Assembly: GCA_017577365.1 (NCBI GenBank)
Contig: PKRJ01000010.1
Coordinates: forward strand, 1 to 64,000
Source: Gammaproteobacteria bacterium
Lineage (GTDB): Bacteria; Pseudomonadota; Gammaproteobacteria; Steroidobacterales; Rariloculaceae
Direction of reading: 5' to 3'
Length of the DNA stretch: 64,000 nt
Shown: positions 54,397 to 62,461 of the stretch, piece by piece
Layout: each line of letters opens with the position of its first letter
Numbering within the stretch: position 1 is the stretch's first letter
Position numbers and translations under genes: made by a program
The notes under the pieces: generated by a model
Databases searched by the model: none
What the model was told of the DNA's origin: nothing
The model's input: the letters and a program-made list of their open reading frames with translations, nothing else

Positions 54397-54506
54397 CAGC
54401 GCTTCGGCCGGATCACGGCCTTCGGGCTCGGGCGCGTGCTCGGGGCCCGCGCCGGGCGTGAGCGACGTCTCGGCCATACTGGGGGGGAGCGGGGCGAGGC
54501 CAATCG

Positions 54507-55304
54507 TTGCTGATCCAACGCGTCATCACGGGGGCGATCTTCGGGATCGTCGTCATCGCCGGGGTCTTGCTGTTGCCGACGAGCGGGACCGCGGCGCTGC
54601 TCGCGCTGCTGTTCGTTGCCGGCGCCTGGGAATGGGCCGGGCTCGCGCGGCTGACGGCGCCGTTGCGCGCCGCCAGCGCCGCGCTGCTCGCTGCCGTCGC
54701 GCTGCTCGGCTACGCGTGGACCGGCGAGCGCAGCGTCGTCATCCCTCTGTTGCTCGTGGCGGCGGCCTTCTGGGCGGTCGCGCTCGCCGCCGTGCTGAGC
54801 TTCCCGCGCCGCCTGCCGCTCGCCGCCGTCGGGGCGGCCGGCGTCTTCGTGCTGCTGCCGCCGTGGGCGGCGCTCGTCCATCTGCACGGCGCGACGCCGA
54901 AGGGCCCCGGCCTCGTCATGGCCGTGATCGCGATCGTCTGGGCGGCTGACGTCGGCGCGTTCTTTACCGGCCGAGCGATCGGCCGGCACAAGCTCGCGCC
55001 GCAGGTGAGCCCCGGCAAGACATGGGAAGGGGTCGCGGGCGGCATCGCGCTTTCCGCGCTCGTGTCCGCCGTGGCCGCGGCACTCGTCGATGTGCCAGTC
55101 GGTCCGTTCGTTGCGGTCGGCGCCGTGACCGCGCTCGTCTCGGTGCTCGGCGACCTGACGGTCAGCGTCGCGAAACGCAATATCGGCGTGAAGGACTCGG
55201 GGCGGCTGCTGCCGGGCCACGGCGGCATGCTCGATCGGATCGATAGCCTCACGGCCGCGGCCCCGATCTTCGTGCTCGGTCTCCTCGCGGCCGGGCTGAT
55301 TTGA
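54507..55304 (+). CDS. cdsA: Phosphatidate cytidylyltransferase
   Basis: 265-residue membrane enzyme making CDP-diacylglycerol from phosphatidic acid, the branch point of phospholipid synthesis. About eight membrane helices; the signature is near the C-terminus: SVAKRNIGVKDSGRLLPGHGGMLDRIDSL, with the two metal-binding Asp. Also AADVGAFFTGRAIGRHKLAPQVSPGKTWEG. Start is a TTG at 54507 with GAGG eight bases upstream; no in-frame ATG precedes the conserved RVITGAIFG. Its usual upstream neighbour uppS and downstream neighbour dxr are absent. Confidence 0.94.
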   Translation: MLIQRVITGAIFGIVVIAGVLLLPTSGTAALLALLFVAGAWEWAGLARLTAPLRAASAALLAAVALLGYAWTGERSVVIPLLLVAAAFWAVALAAVLSFPRRLPLAAVGAAGVFVLLPPWAALVHLHGATPKGPGLVMAVIAIVWAADVGAFFTGRAIGRHKLAPQVSPGKTWEGVAGGIALSALVSAVAAALVDVPVGPFVAVGAVTALVSVLGDLTVSVAKRNIGVKDSGRLLPGHGGMLDRIDSLTAAAPIFVLGLLAAGLI

Positions 55305-55644
55305 CGGGGCGCCGTAATCGGGCGCCGTAGGGCCGCTTCGCTCTCCCGCCGGGCTGTACGACACATGTCCCGTCCGGGGGGCGTCGGCCGCCAGGGATGG
55401 CGGCCGCCGAGCCGCAGGGATGCTCTTCCGGCGTCCCCCCGGACGGGACATGTGTCGTACAGCCCGGCGACCGCCGACGTTGGTGTAGCGACCGCGGCGC
55501 GTGCAAAGGTTGGGAACGGACGTACGCGGCGATGGTCTCTTACGATTGGCCGCCGACGGGGCGGCAAAGAATAACGCCGGCATGCGCCGCGATCGTGGTT
55601 AGAATAGCCCCTCTCGCAGCACCTCGAGGTCGCTCGACACTCCC
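55305..55644. other. 340-base non-coding gap between cdsA and rseP, where dxr is usually found
   Basis: No protein frame here resembles any part of DXP reductoisomerase. The gap holds palindromic element C (55348-55468) and, nearer rseP, TAGAAT (55601-55606), a possible -10 for the rseP-bamA run. Confidence 0.6.
55348..55468. repeat. Palindromic element C (121 bp), perfect 34-bp arms
   Basis: Arms 55348-55381 and 55435-55468 are exact reverse complements over 34 bases. The 53-base loop begins CGTC and contains a perfect inner hairpin GGCCGCC-AGGGAT-GGCGGCC (55386-55405), then 29 bases with a second AGGGATG, then the right arm. The lay-out equals that of element B (39053, reversed) and, less exactly, element A (22059), although the arm sequence here is unlike theirs. 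No coding potential. Confidence 0.85.
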
Positions 55645-57099
55645 ATGCTCGATATAGGCCTATCGCTTCTCGCCTTCATCGTCGCGATCGGCCTGCTCGT
55701 GTCGGTGCATGAGTTCGGCCACTTCTGGGTCGCCCGAAAGCTCGGCTTCAAGGTCGAGCGCTTCTCGATCGGTTTCGGCAAGCCGCTCGCCCGTTGGCGC
55801 GGCCGCGGACCGGATCACACGGAGTATTGGCTCGCGTGGCTGCCGCTCGGCGGCTACGTGAAGATGCTCGACGAGCGCGAGGGCCCAGTTCCCGATGCCG
55901 AACGCGAGCGCGCGTTCAATCGCCGCCCTCCCGCCCATCGCATCGCCGTCCTGCTCGCCGGGCCCGGCTTCAACTTCATCTTCGCGGTCGTCGCGTACTG
56001 GCTGCTGTTCATGACCGGCGTGCCGGGCATCAAGCCGTATATCGGCGCGGTCGAGCCGGGCTCGACCGCCGATGCGGCCGGGCTTCGCGCGGCCGACGTC
56101 ATCGAGGCGATCGACGGAAATCCGACGGAGACGTGGGAGCACGCGACGCTCGCGATCCTCGATGGGCTCTTGGACGACGGGCATCTCGAGCTTCAGGTTC
56201 GCGGCGCGGACGGCAGTCTGCGTCGCGTCGAGCTCGACGTGCGCGGACGCATCTCGGAGCTGACCGAGCCGGACGCGTTGTTCGACGGGCTGGGGATTCG
56301 GCCCGGACCCGTGCCGCCGCCGTTGCCGCCCGTCGTCGGCGAGGTCACGTCCGGCAGTCCCGCCGAGCGCGCCGGCCTCCTCGCCGGCGATCGCGTCGTC
56401 GAGATCGACGGCGAGCCGGTCGAGACCTTCGAGGACCTCGCGGCCGCGATTCGTGCCCGTCCCGGCGAGACCGTGCCGCTGCTCGTGGAGCGGGGGCAGG
56501 GATGCCGACGCGAAGGGGCTTCCGCGAGCGATCGCGGCCAGGCCGTGATGGCCGCGCCGTGCTCGCGAATCACGCTCGACGTCGAGATCGGCCGTGCCGC
56601 GCTCGACGGCCGCGAGGTCGGTCAGATCGGCGTCGCGAGCCCGCGCGAGCTGCCGCCCGAGTTCCAAAGCTTGCTCGACAGCCTCGTCGCCGAGCAGCGC
56701 TATGGGCCGATCGACAGCGTCTCGCGGGCCGTCGCGAAGACGTGGGAGATGTCGGCATTGACCGTGCGGATGCTCGGGCGCATGGTTGTGGGCGATGTCT
56801 CGATGCGTAATATTTCGGGACCGATAGCCATCGCAGGCTATGCGGGGGACAGCGCGCAGGCAGGCCTCGGCGCGTTCTTGAGCTTTCTCGCCATCGTAAG
56901 CATCAGCCTCGGGATCCTGAACCTGCTCCCCGTGCCGATCCTCGACGGTGGCCAGATCGTTTTCCAGCTCGCGGAGTGGATCAAGGGTTCGCCGTTGTCG
57001 GAACGAGCCTTGGCTTTCGGACAGCAGCTCGGAATCTTGCTGATGATTCTTCTGATGGGTTTCGTTTTCTACAACGACTTGTCGCGGGTGTTCAGCTGA
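55645..57099 (+). CDS. rseP: Site-2 protease RseP
   Basis: 484-residue inner-membrane zinc protease (E. coli 450) that cuts anti-sigma factors such as RseA and clears signal peptides. Seen: metal site VHEFGHFWVARKLGF in helix 1, two PDZ domains (PYIGAVEPGSTADAAGLRAADVI and PVVGEVTSGSPAERAGLLAGDRVV), GPIAIAGYAGDSAQAGL, and the second metal motif NLLPVPILDGGQ. The extra length is an insert in the second PDZ/after it (about 285-300, with two Cys). ATG at 55645. Its TGA overlaps the ATG of bamA. Confidence 0.95.
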   Translation: MLDIGLSLLAFIVAIGLLVSVHEFGHFWVARKLGFKVERFSIGFGKPLARWRGRGPDHTEYWLAWLPLGGYVKMLDEREGPVPDAERERAFNRRPPAHRIAVLLAGPGFNFIFAVVAYWLLFMTGVPGIKPYIGAVEPGSTADAAGLRAADVIEAIDGNPTETWEHATLAILDGLLDDGHLELQVRGADGSLRRVELDVRGRISELTEPDALFDGLGIRPGPVPPPLPPVVGEVTSGSPAERAGLLAGDRVVEIDGEPVETFEDLAAAIRARPGETVPLLVERGQGCRREGASASDRGQAVMAAPCSRITLDVEIGRAALDGREVGQIGVASPRELPPEFQSLLDSLVAEQRYGPIDSVSRAVAKTWEMSALTVRMLGRMVVGDVSMRNISGPIAIAGYAGDSAQAGLGAFLSFLAIVSISLGILNLLPVPILDGGQIVFQLAEWIKGSPLSERALAFGQQLGILLMILLMGFVFYNDLSRVFS

Positions 57100-59513
57100 T
57101 GGCTCTGCCGACTATCGCTTCGCATGCGGCGTTGCGGGGGCTCGCCGTCTGCGCTCTGGCGCTCGGCGTTGCCGCGGGTGCCCGCGCGCAATCTTTCGCG
57201 GAGCCGTTCGAGTCGTTCGTGGTACGCAATTTCCGCGTCGAAGGCGCGCAGCGAATCTCCGAAGGCACGATCTACAACTACCTGCCGATCAATATCGGCG
57301 ACACGATCACGCCGCAGCGGGTGCAGGAGGCGATCCGCGCGCTCTATTCGACCGGCTTCTTCCAGGACATCGAGCTGCGCGTCGACGGCGATACGCTCGT
57401 GATCGCGGTGCTCGAGCGGCCGTCGATCGAAGAGTTCAAGTTCAGCGGCAACAAGGATATTCCGGACGAGGCGCTCGAAAGCTCGCTGAGGGACGTCGGC
57501 CTCGCGCGCGGCAAGACCTTCGACCGCTCGGTGCTCGACGAGGTGCAGCGGTATCTCACCGAGGAGTACTACGCGCGCGGTAAGTACGGTGCGAAGATCA
57601 CGCCGACGGTCGAGGAATTGCCGGACAACCGCGTGCGCATCTCGCTCGAGATCGAAGAGGGCGAAAGGGCGAAGATTCGTCAGATCAACATCGTCGGCAA
57701 CGAGGCTTTCGACGACAAGGAGCTCCTCAAGGAGTTCAAGCTCACGACCGGCAGCCTGCTGTCGTTCATCCGAGACGACAATCGCTATTCGCGAGAAGCG
57801 CTCGAAGGCGATCTCGAGACGCTGCGCTCGTACTACATGGACCGCGGTTACGCGGATTTCAGCCTCGAGGACGTTCGTGTCGCGATCTCGCCGGATCGGC
57901 GCGACATCTTCATCACGATCGCGGTCAACGAGGGCGACCAGTACAAGTTCGGCGAGATCGATATCGCCGGCAAGATGGTCGTTCCCGAGGCGCAGCTGCG
58001 CGCGCTGATCCTGCCTCGCGAAGGGCAAATGTTCTCCCAGCAGTTGCTCACGCTCACCGAGGAGAACATGAAGACCGTGCACGGCTTCGCGGGCTACGCG
58101 TTCGCGCAAGTGCAGGCCGTGCCCGAGCTCGATCCGGAAACGAAGACGGTCGACGTCACGTTCTTCGTCGACCCGCAGAGCCGCGTCTACGTTCGGCGCA
58201 TCAACTTCAACGGCGCGGATAACGTCGACGACGAGGTGTTTCGCCGCGAGATGCGTCAGCTCGAAGGTGCGTATCTTTCGAACGCGGCGCTCGAGCGCTC
58301 GAAGGTGCGTCTGCAGCGGTTGCCTTACGTCGAGTCCGTCGAGTACGAGACGGTGCCGGTGCCCGGCACGTCCGATCTCGTCGACGTCGAGTTCGACATC
58401 GAGGAAGGGCTTCCGGGGCAGTTCGGCGGACAGCTCGGTTACGCCGAGTCGCAAGGCGTGATCCTCGGCGGCGAGATCATCCACTCGAACTTCATGGGCA
58501 CGGGCAACCGCGTCGCGCTGACGGCGCGCGCGGGCAAGTATCAGAAGATTTACGATTTCCAGTTCACCGATTACTACCGCTCGATCGACGAGCTGTCGCG
58601 GACGATCCAATTCACCTACCAGGACATCACACAGTTCACGTCGTACACGTCGCATTTCTCGACGGAGACGTTGAGCGGCGGGCTCGCTTGGCAGTACCCG
58701 ATCAGCGAGGTGCAGTACCTGAACTTCGGATTCGTCTACCAGGACGCCGAGCTCGTCGCCGGACTCTTCAGCTCCGATCAGGCGAAGCAATGGGTACGGG
58801 AGAACGGCGACCCGTTCGTCGTCGGCGAGGACGCCTTCGGCACGAACGTGCGTGCGCTCGAGATCACCGCCGGCTGGACCTACGATTCGCGCAACGCTTC
58901 GATTTTCCCGACCGCGGGGCAACGCATTCGAGCGAGGCTCAACGCCACGGTTCCGGGCAGCGAGGTCGAGTATTACACCGCTTCCCTCGATTTCACGAAG
59001 TTCATGCCGCTCTGGGGGCGATGGATCTTCAAGATCAATAGCGAGCTCGCGTACGGCGATGCGTTCGGCGAGACGACGGCTCTGCCTCCTTTCCGCAACC
59101 GTTACGCCGGCGGACCGGGGTCGGTGCGCGGCTACAAGCAGAGCTATCTCGGGCCGCGCGACAACTTCGGTCGTCCGTACGGCGGCAACCTGCTGTTCGC
59201 GAACCAGTTCGAGCTGATCGTGCCGACGCCGCAGAAGTTCGGGAATTCCGCGCGGATGGGGCTCTTCTTCGACATCGGCAACGTCTTCTCGACCGGCGGG
59301 GTGGATTTCCGCGACCGCCTCGGCGACCCGATCGACTACAAGTTCGACTATGATAGGTTGAAAAAATCGGTGGGTTTTGCCGTCGAGTGGCTCTCGCCGA
59401 TGGGTCTGTTGAGCTTCAGCTACGCTTACCCGCTCAACGCGGACGAGGATACGGACCGCTTCTACGGCGATCCGGTCGAGAACTTCCAATTCAATATCGG
59501 AAGCGCATTCTAG
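57099..59513 (+). CDS. bamA: Outer-membrane protein assembly factor BamA
   Basis: 804 residues: signal peptide ending ARAQ, five POTRA domains (about 25-425; the first opening FVVRNFRVEGAQRISEGTIYNYLP) and a 16-strand barrel. The barrel shows the conserved loop-6 motif VRGYKQS and the terminal Phe (FNIGSAF). It inserts beta-barrel proteins, including the receptor at 32247, into the outer membrane. The ATG overlaps the rseP stop by one base (TGATG). Confidence 0.97.
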   Translation: MALPTIASHAALRGLAVCALALGVAAGARAQSFAEPFESFVVRNFRVEGAQRISEGTIYNYLPINIGDTITPQRVQEAIRALYSTGFFQDIELRVDGDTLVIAVLERPSIEEFKFSGNKDIPDEALESSLRDVGLARGKTFDRSVLDEVQRYLTEEYYARGKYGAKITPTVEELPDNRVRISLEIEEGERAKIRQINIVGNEAFDDKELLKEFKLTTGSLLSFIRDDNRYSREALEGDLETLRSYYMDRGYADFSLEDVRVAISPDRRDIFITIAVNEGDQYKFGEIDIAGKMVVPEAQLRALILPREGQMFSQQLLTLTEENMKTVHGFAGYAFAQVQAVPELDPETKTVDVTFFVDPQSRVYVRRINFNGADNVDDEVFRREMRQLEGAYLSNAALERSKVRLQRLPYVESVEYETVPVPGTSDLVDVEFDIEEGLPGQFGGQLGYAESQGVILGGEIIHSNFMGTGNRVALTARAGKYQKIYDFQFTDYYRSIDELSRTIQFTYQDITQFTSYTSHFSTETLSGGLAWQYPISEVQYLNFGFVYQDAELVAGLFSSDQAKQWVRENGDPFVVGEDAFGTNVRALEITAGWTYDSRNASIFPTAGQRIRARLNATVPGSEVEYYTASLDFTKFMPLWGRWIFKINSELAYGDAFGETTALPPFRNRYAGGPGSVRGYKQSYLGPRDNFGRPYGGNLLFANQFELIVPTPQKFGNSARMGLFFDIGNVFSTGGVDFRDRLGDPIDYKFDYDRLKKSVGFAVEWLSPMGLLSFSYAYPLNADEDTDRFYGDPVENFQFNIGSAF

Positions 59514-59530
59514 TAGTCGAGGTCTAGTTC

Positions 59531-60040
59531 ATGTTGAAGGCAGTTCGCGCCTTGAGTCCTTTCGCGTTGCTCGTGGGGCTGCTCGCGGCCGCTCCGGTGC
59601 AGGCACAGAAGATCGGCGTCGTCGATTTCGCGCGGCTCGTGCAGGAGTCGCCGCAATACGAGGCGATGGCGCGTGCGCTCGAGGCCGAGTTCGCCCCGAG
59701 GCAACGCGAGATCCTGACTCTGAATCAGCAGCTGCAGGAGAAGCAGCAGCGGTTCGAGCGCGATCGCTCGGTGCTGAGCGAGCAGGAGAGGGCCCAGCTC
59801 GAGCGAGAGCTTCGCGACGGCGCGCGGGATCTGCAGCGTCAGCACAATCAGTTCCAGGAAGACCTGAACATCCGGCAGAACGAGGAGATCGCGAAGATTC
59901 AGCGCACCGTCCTGCAAGCCGTGCAGGAGTACGCGCGGCGGGAGCGCTACGACCTGATCGTCGCCGAGGCGGTCTACTTCAACAGCGACCTCGACGTGAC
60001 GGCCGCCGTTCTCGAGCAACTCAGAAAGAGCAACAACTGA
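59531..60040 (+). CDS. skp: Periplasmic chaperone Skp/OmpH
   Basis: 169 residues: signal peptide (LLVGLLAAAPVQAQ), the short strand KIGVVDFARLVQESPQY, and a long charged helical hairpin (EILTLNQQLQEKQQRFERD) ending with a strand near YDLIVAEAVYFNSDLDVTAAVL. It holds unfolded outer-membrane proteins on the way to BamA. Located, as usual, between bamA and lpxD. Confidence 0.93.
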   Translation: MLKAVRALSPFALLVGLLAAAPVQAQKIGVVDFARLVQESPQYEAMARALEAEFAPRQREILTLNQQLQEKQQRFERDRSVLSEQERAQLERELRDGARDLQRQHNQFQEDLNIRQNEEIAKIQRTVLQAVQEYARRERYDLIVAEAVYFNSDLDVTAAVLEQLRKSNN

Positions 60041-60100
60041 TGTCGCCGCGCGCCGCGGCGGCCGACGTCCCTTCCACGAATCCGCTCGGTGTCGTCCGGG

Positions 60101-61144
60101 ATGCGGGTCACGCTTGCTGAGCTCGCCGAGCGCTTCGGCTGCGTGCTGCATGGGCCGCCCGAGCGCACGGTGTCGACCGTGGGCACGCTGACGGGCGCGG
60201 GACCGGACGCCGTCGCGTTTTTCGCGAATCCCGCTTACGCGCAGGCGCTGTCCGAGACGCGTGCGGGCGCGGTCATCCTCGACGAGCGCGCTCGCGAGCA
60301 GTGTCCCGTGCCGTGCCTCGTCACGCCGAACCCGTATGCGACTTATGCGCGCGTCGCCGCGCTGCTCCATCCCGCGCCGCCGCCGGCTCCGGGCGTGCAC
60401 CCGTCGGCCGTCGTCGCGCCAGACGCGAAGGTCGCGCCGAGCGCGGAGATCGGTCCGCATGCGGTCGTCGGACCGCGGAGCGAGATCGGCGACGGGGTCG
60501 TGATCGGTCCGGGCTGCACGATCGGCGCGGACGTCAAGATCGGCGCGCACACGCGTCTCGTCGCGCGCGTCGTCGTGCTCGATCGCGTCCGCGTCGGCAG
60601 CCGTTGCCTCTTTCAGCCGGGGGCGGTGATCGGCGGCGACGGCTTCGGTTTCGCCGAGGATTTCGCGCATGGCGGGTGGGTCAAGGTGCCGCAGCTCGGC
60701 ACGGTCGTGATCGGCGACGACGTCGAGGTCGGCGCGAACACGACGATCGACCGCGGCGCGATCGAGGACACCGTGATCGAGGACGGCGTGAAGCTCGACA
60801 ATCTCGTGATGATCGCGCACAACGTCCGCGTCGGCGCACATACCGTGATGGCGGCGATGACGGGCGTCGCGGGCAGCACGCGGATCGGCAAGCGTTGTAT
60901 GATCGGCGGCAGCGTGGGGATCACCGGACATATCTCGATCTGCGACGACGTCGCGATCCAGGGGAAGAGTTTCGTCGCGCAGTCGATCGACAAGCCGGGT
61001 CTCTACGGCGGCGGAGCGCTGCCTGCGGACGAAGCCGCCCGCTGGCGGCGTAACGCTGCGCGGTTCCGTCAGCTGGACGAGCTCGCGAAGCGGGTCCGCG
61101 CGCTCGAGAAGTCGGCGAAAGAGAAGCCGGAGTCCGAGCGCTAG
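60101..61144 (+). CDS. lpxD: UDP-3-O-(3-hydroxyacyl)glucosamine N-acyltransferase
   Basis: 347 residues; third step of lipid A synthesis, adding the second acyl chain. N-terminal uridine-binding domain, left-handed beta-helix of hexapeptide repeats (GVHPSAVVAPDAKVAPSAEIG), catalytic His in DNLVMIAHNVRVG, and a C-terminal helix. ATG 60101 gives the usual start MRVTLAELAERFG; a GTG 4 codons upstream is in frame. Confidence 0.95.
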   Translation: MRVTLAELAERFGCVLHGPPERTVSTVGTLTGAGPDAVAFFANPAYAQALSETRAGAVILDERAREQCPVPCLVTPNPYATYARVAALLHPAPPPAPGVHPSAVVAPDAKVAPSAEIGPHAVVGPRSEIGDGVVIGPGCTIGADVKIGAHTRLVARVVVLDRVRVGSRCLFQPGAVIGGDGFGFAEDFAHGGWVKVPQLGTVVIGDDVEVGANTTIDRGAIEDTVIEDGVKLDNLVMIAHNVRVGAHTVMAAMTGVAGSTRIGKRCMIGGSVGITGHISICDDVAIQGKSFVAQSIDKPGLYGGGALPADEAARWRRNAARFRQLDELAKRVRALEKSAKEKPESER

Positions 61145-61158
61145 CGGAGCCGTCGAGG

Positions 61159-61223
61159 GAAAAAGGGGGCGACCCCTTTCGTGCGAACTTCTGTGGGGAA
61201 GAAAGGGGACAGACCCCTTTTTC
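61159..61223. repeat. Inverted pair of GGGGTC-type palindromes between lpxD and fabZ
   Basis: Segments 61159-61180 and 61201-61223 are near reverse complements of one another (mismatches and a one-base indel in the middle), and each is itself an A/G-T/C palindrome of the GAAAAAGGGG..CCCCTTTC kind. Together they fill almost all of the 86-base lpxD-fabZ gap, ending 8 bases before the fabZ ATG. As RNA it can form either one long or two short hairpins. Confidence 0.65.
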
Positions 61224-61230
61224 GAGGAAC

Positions 61231-61683
61231 ATGACCGTAGAACCGAAGCTCGACATCGCGGCGATCTCGGAGCGTCTGCCGCATCGCTATCCCTTCCTGC
61301 TCGTGGACCGCGTGCTCGAGATCAACGTTCCCGAATCCCTCGTCGCGCTGAAGAACGTCACGATCAACGAGCCTTTCTTCACGGGGCACTTCCCCGGGCT
61401 GCCGGTGATGCCGGGTGTGCTGATCATCGAAGCGCTCGCGCAGGCCGGGGGAATTCTCGTGTTCGAGGGCGCGGGAGACGAGAAGCACGGCTCGATCCTC
61501 TATCTGGCCGGCGTCGAGAACGCGCGCTTCAAGAGCCCGGTGCGGCCCGGCGACCAGCTGATGCTGCACGTCAAGCTCGCGGCGAGCCGCCGCGGCTTCT
61601 GGCGCTTCGACTGCCGCGCCGAGGTCGACGGGCGCGTCGCGGCCGTCGCCGAGATCACGATGGTGGCCGGGAAGCGGAATTGA
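61231..61683 (+). CDS. fabZ: 3-hydroxyacyl-[acyl-carrier-protein] dehydratase FabZ
   Basis: 150 residues, hot-dog fold. Removes water from 3-hydroxyacyl-ACP in fatty-acid elongation and shares that substrate pool with LpxA/LpxD. Seen: LPHRYPFLLVDRVLE, NVTINEPFFTGHFPGLPVMPGVLIIEALAQ (catalytic His and, in helix, Glu) and KSPVRPGDQL. The stop overlaps the lpxA start. Confidence 0.96.
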   Translation: MTVEPKLDIAAISERLPHRYPFLLVDRVLEINVPESLVALKNVTINEPFFTGHFPGLPVMPGVLIIEALAQAGGILVFEGAGDEKHGSILYLAGVENARFKSPVRPGDQLMLHVKLAASRRGFWRFDCRAEVDGRVAAVAEITMVAGKRN

Positions 61684-62450
61684 TCGACGAGCGAGCCGTC
61701 GTATCGCCGGATGCCGAGGTCCACGACGAAGCGTACGTCGGACCTTATTCGGTCATCGGCGAAGGGGTGAAGATCGGGCGCGGCACGCGCGTCGAGGCGC
61801 ACGTCGTCATCAAGGGGCCGACGACGATCGGCGAGGACAACCGCATCTTCCAGTTCGCGTCGATCGGCGACGATCCGCAGGACAAGAAGTACGCCGGCGA
61901 GCCGACGCGCCTCGTCATCGGCAACCGCAACACGATCCGCGAGTACGTGACGATCAACCGCGGCACGGTTCAGGACCGCGGCGAGACGCGCATCGGCGAC
62001 GACAACTGGATCATGGCGTACGTGCACATCGCGCACGACTGCGTGATCGGCAATTCGACGATCTTCGCGAACGCGGCGACGCTCGCCGGCCACGTCCACG
62101 TCGGCGATCACGCGATCCTCGGCGGGTTCGTCGGCGTGCACCAGTTCTGCCGCATCGGTGCGCACGCGTTCGTTTCGGCGCACAGCTACGTGTCGATGGA
62201 CGTGCCCGCGTACGTGACCGCGGCCGGACGCCCCGCGGAGCCGCGCGGCATCAACGCCGAAGGCTTGAAGCGGCACGGATTCTCGGCGGCGCAGATCCGC
62301 AATATCCGCGAGGCGTATCGGGTCCTTTATCGGCAGGGATTGAAGCTCGAGGACGCGATCGCGACGCTCGCCGACCGCGTCGCCGAGCAGCCGGAGCTCG
62401 AGCCGCTGCTCGAATCGCTGCGGTCGAGCTCGCGCGGCGTCGCTCGCTGA
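61680..62450 (+). CDS. lpxA: UDP-N-acetylglucosamine acyltransferase
   Basis: 256 residues; first step of lipid A synthesis. Hexapeptide beta-helix (VVSPDAEVHDEAYVGPYSVIG), catalytic His in VHIAHDCVIGN, and GGFVGVHQFCRIGAHAF with a C-terminal helical part. Start is TTG overlapping the fabZ stop (TTGA); no other start is possible without losing the first repeat. Confidence 0.96.
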   Translation: MIDERAVVSPDAEVHDEAYVGPYSVIGEGVKIGRGTRVEAHVVIKGPTTIGEDNRIFQFASIGDDPQDKKYAGEPTRLVIGNRNTIREYVTINRGTVQDRGETRIGDDNWIMAYVHIAHDCVIGNSTIFANAATLAGHVHVGDHAILGGFVGVHQFCRIGAHAFVSAHSYVSMDVPAYVTAAGRPAEPRGINAEGLKRHGFSAAQIRNIREAYRVLYRQGLKLEDAIATLADRVAEQPELEPLLESLRSSSRGVAR

Positions 62451-62461
62451 GCCCGCGCCGT

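Noticed and set aside
54397..54506. Remnant of uppS between frr and cdsA
   Set aside because: Translated in all three forward frames it shows none of the UppS motifs; simply a short gap.
57069..59489. 806-codon minus-strand frame opposite bamA
   Set aside because: Exact antisense of a well-supported gene with no family resemblance; typical of high-GC codon bias.
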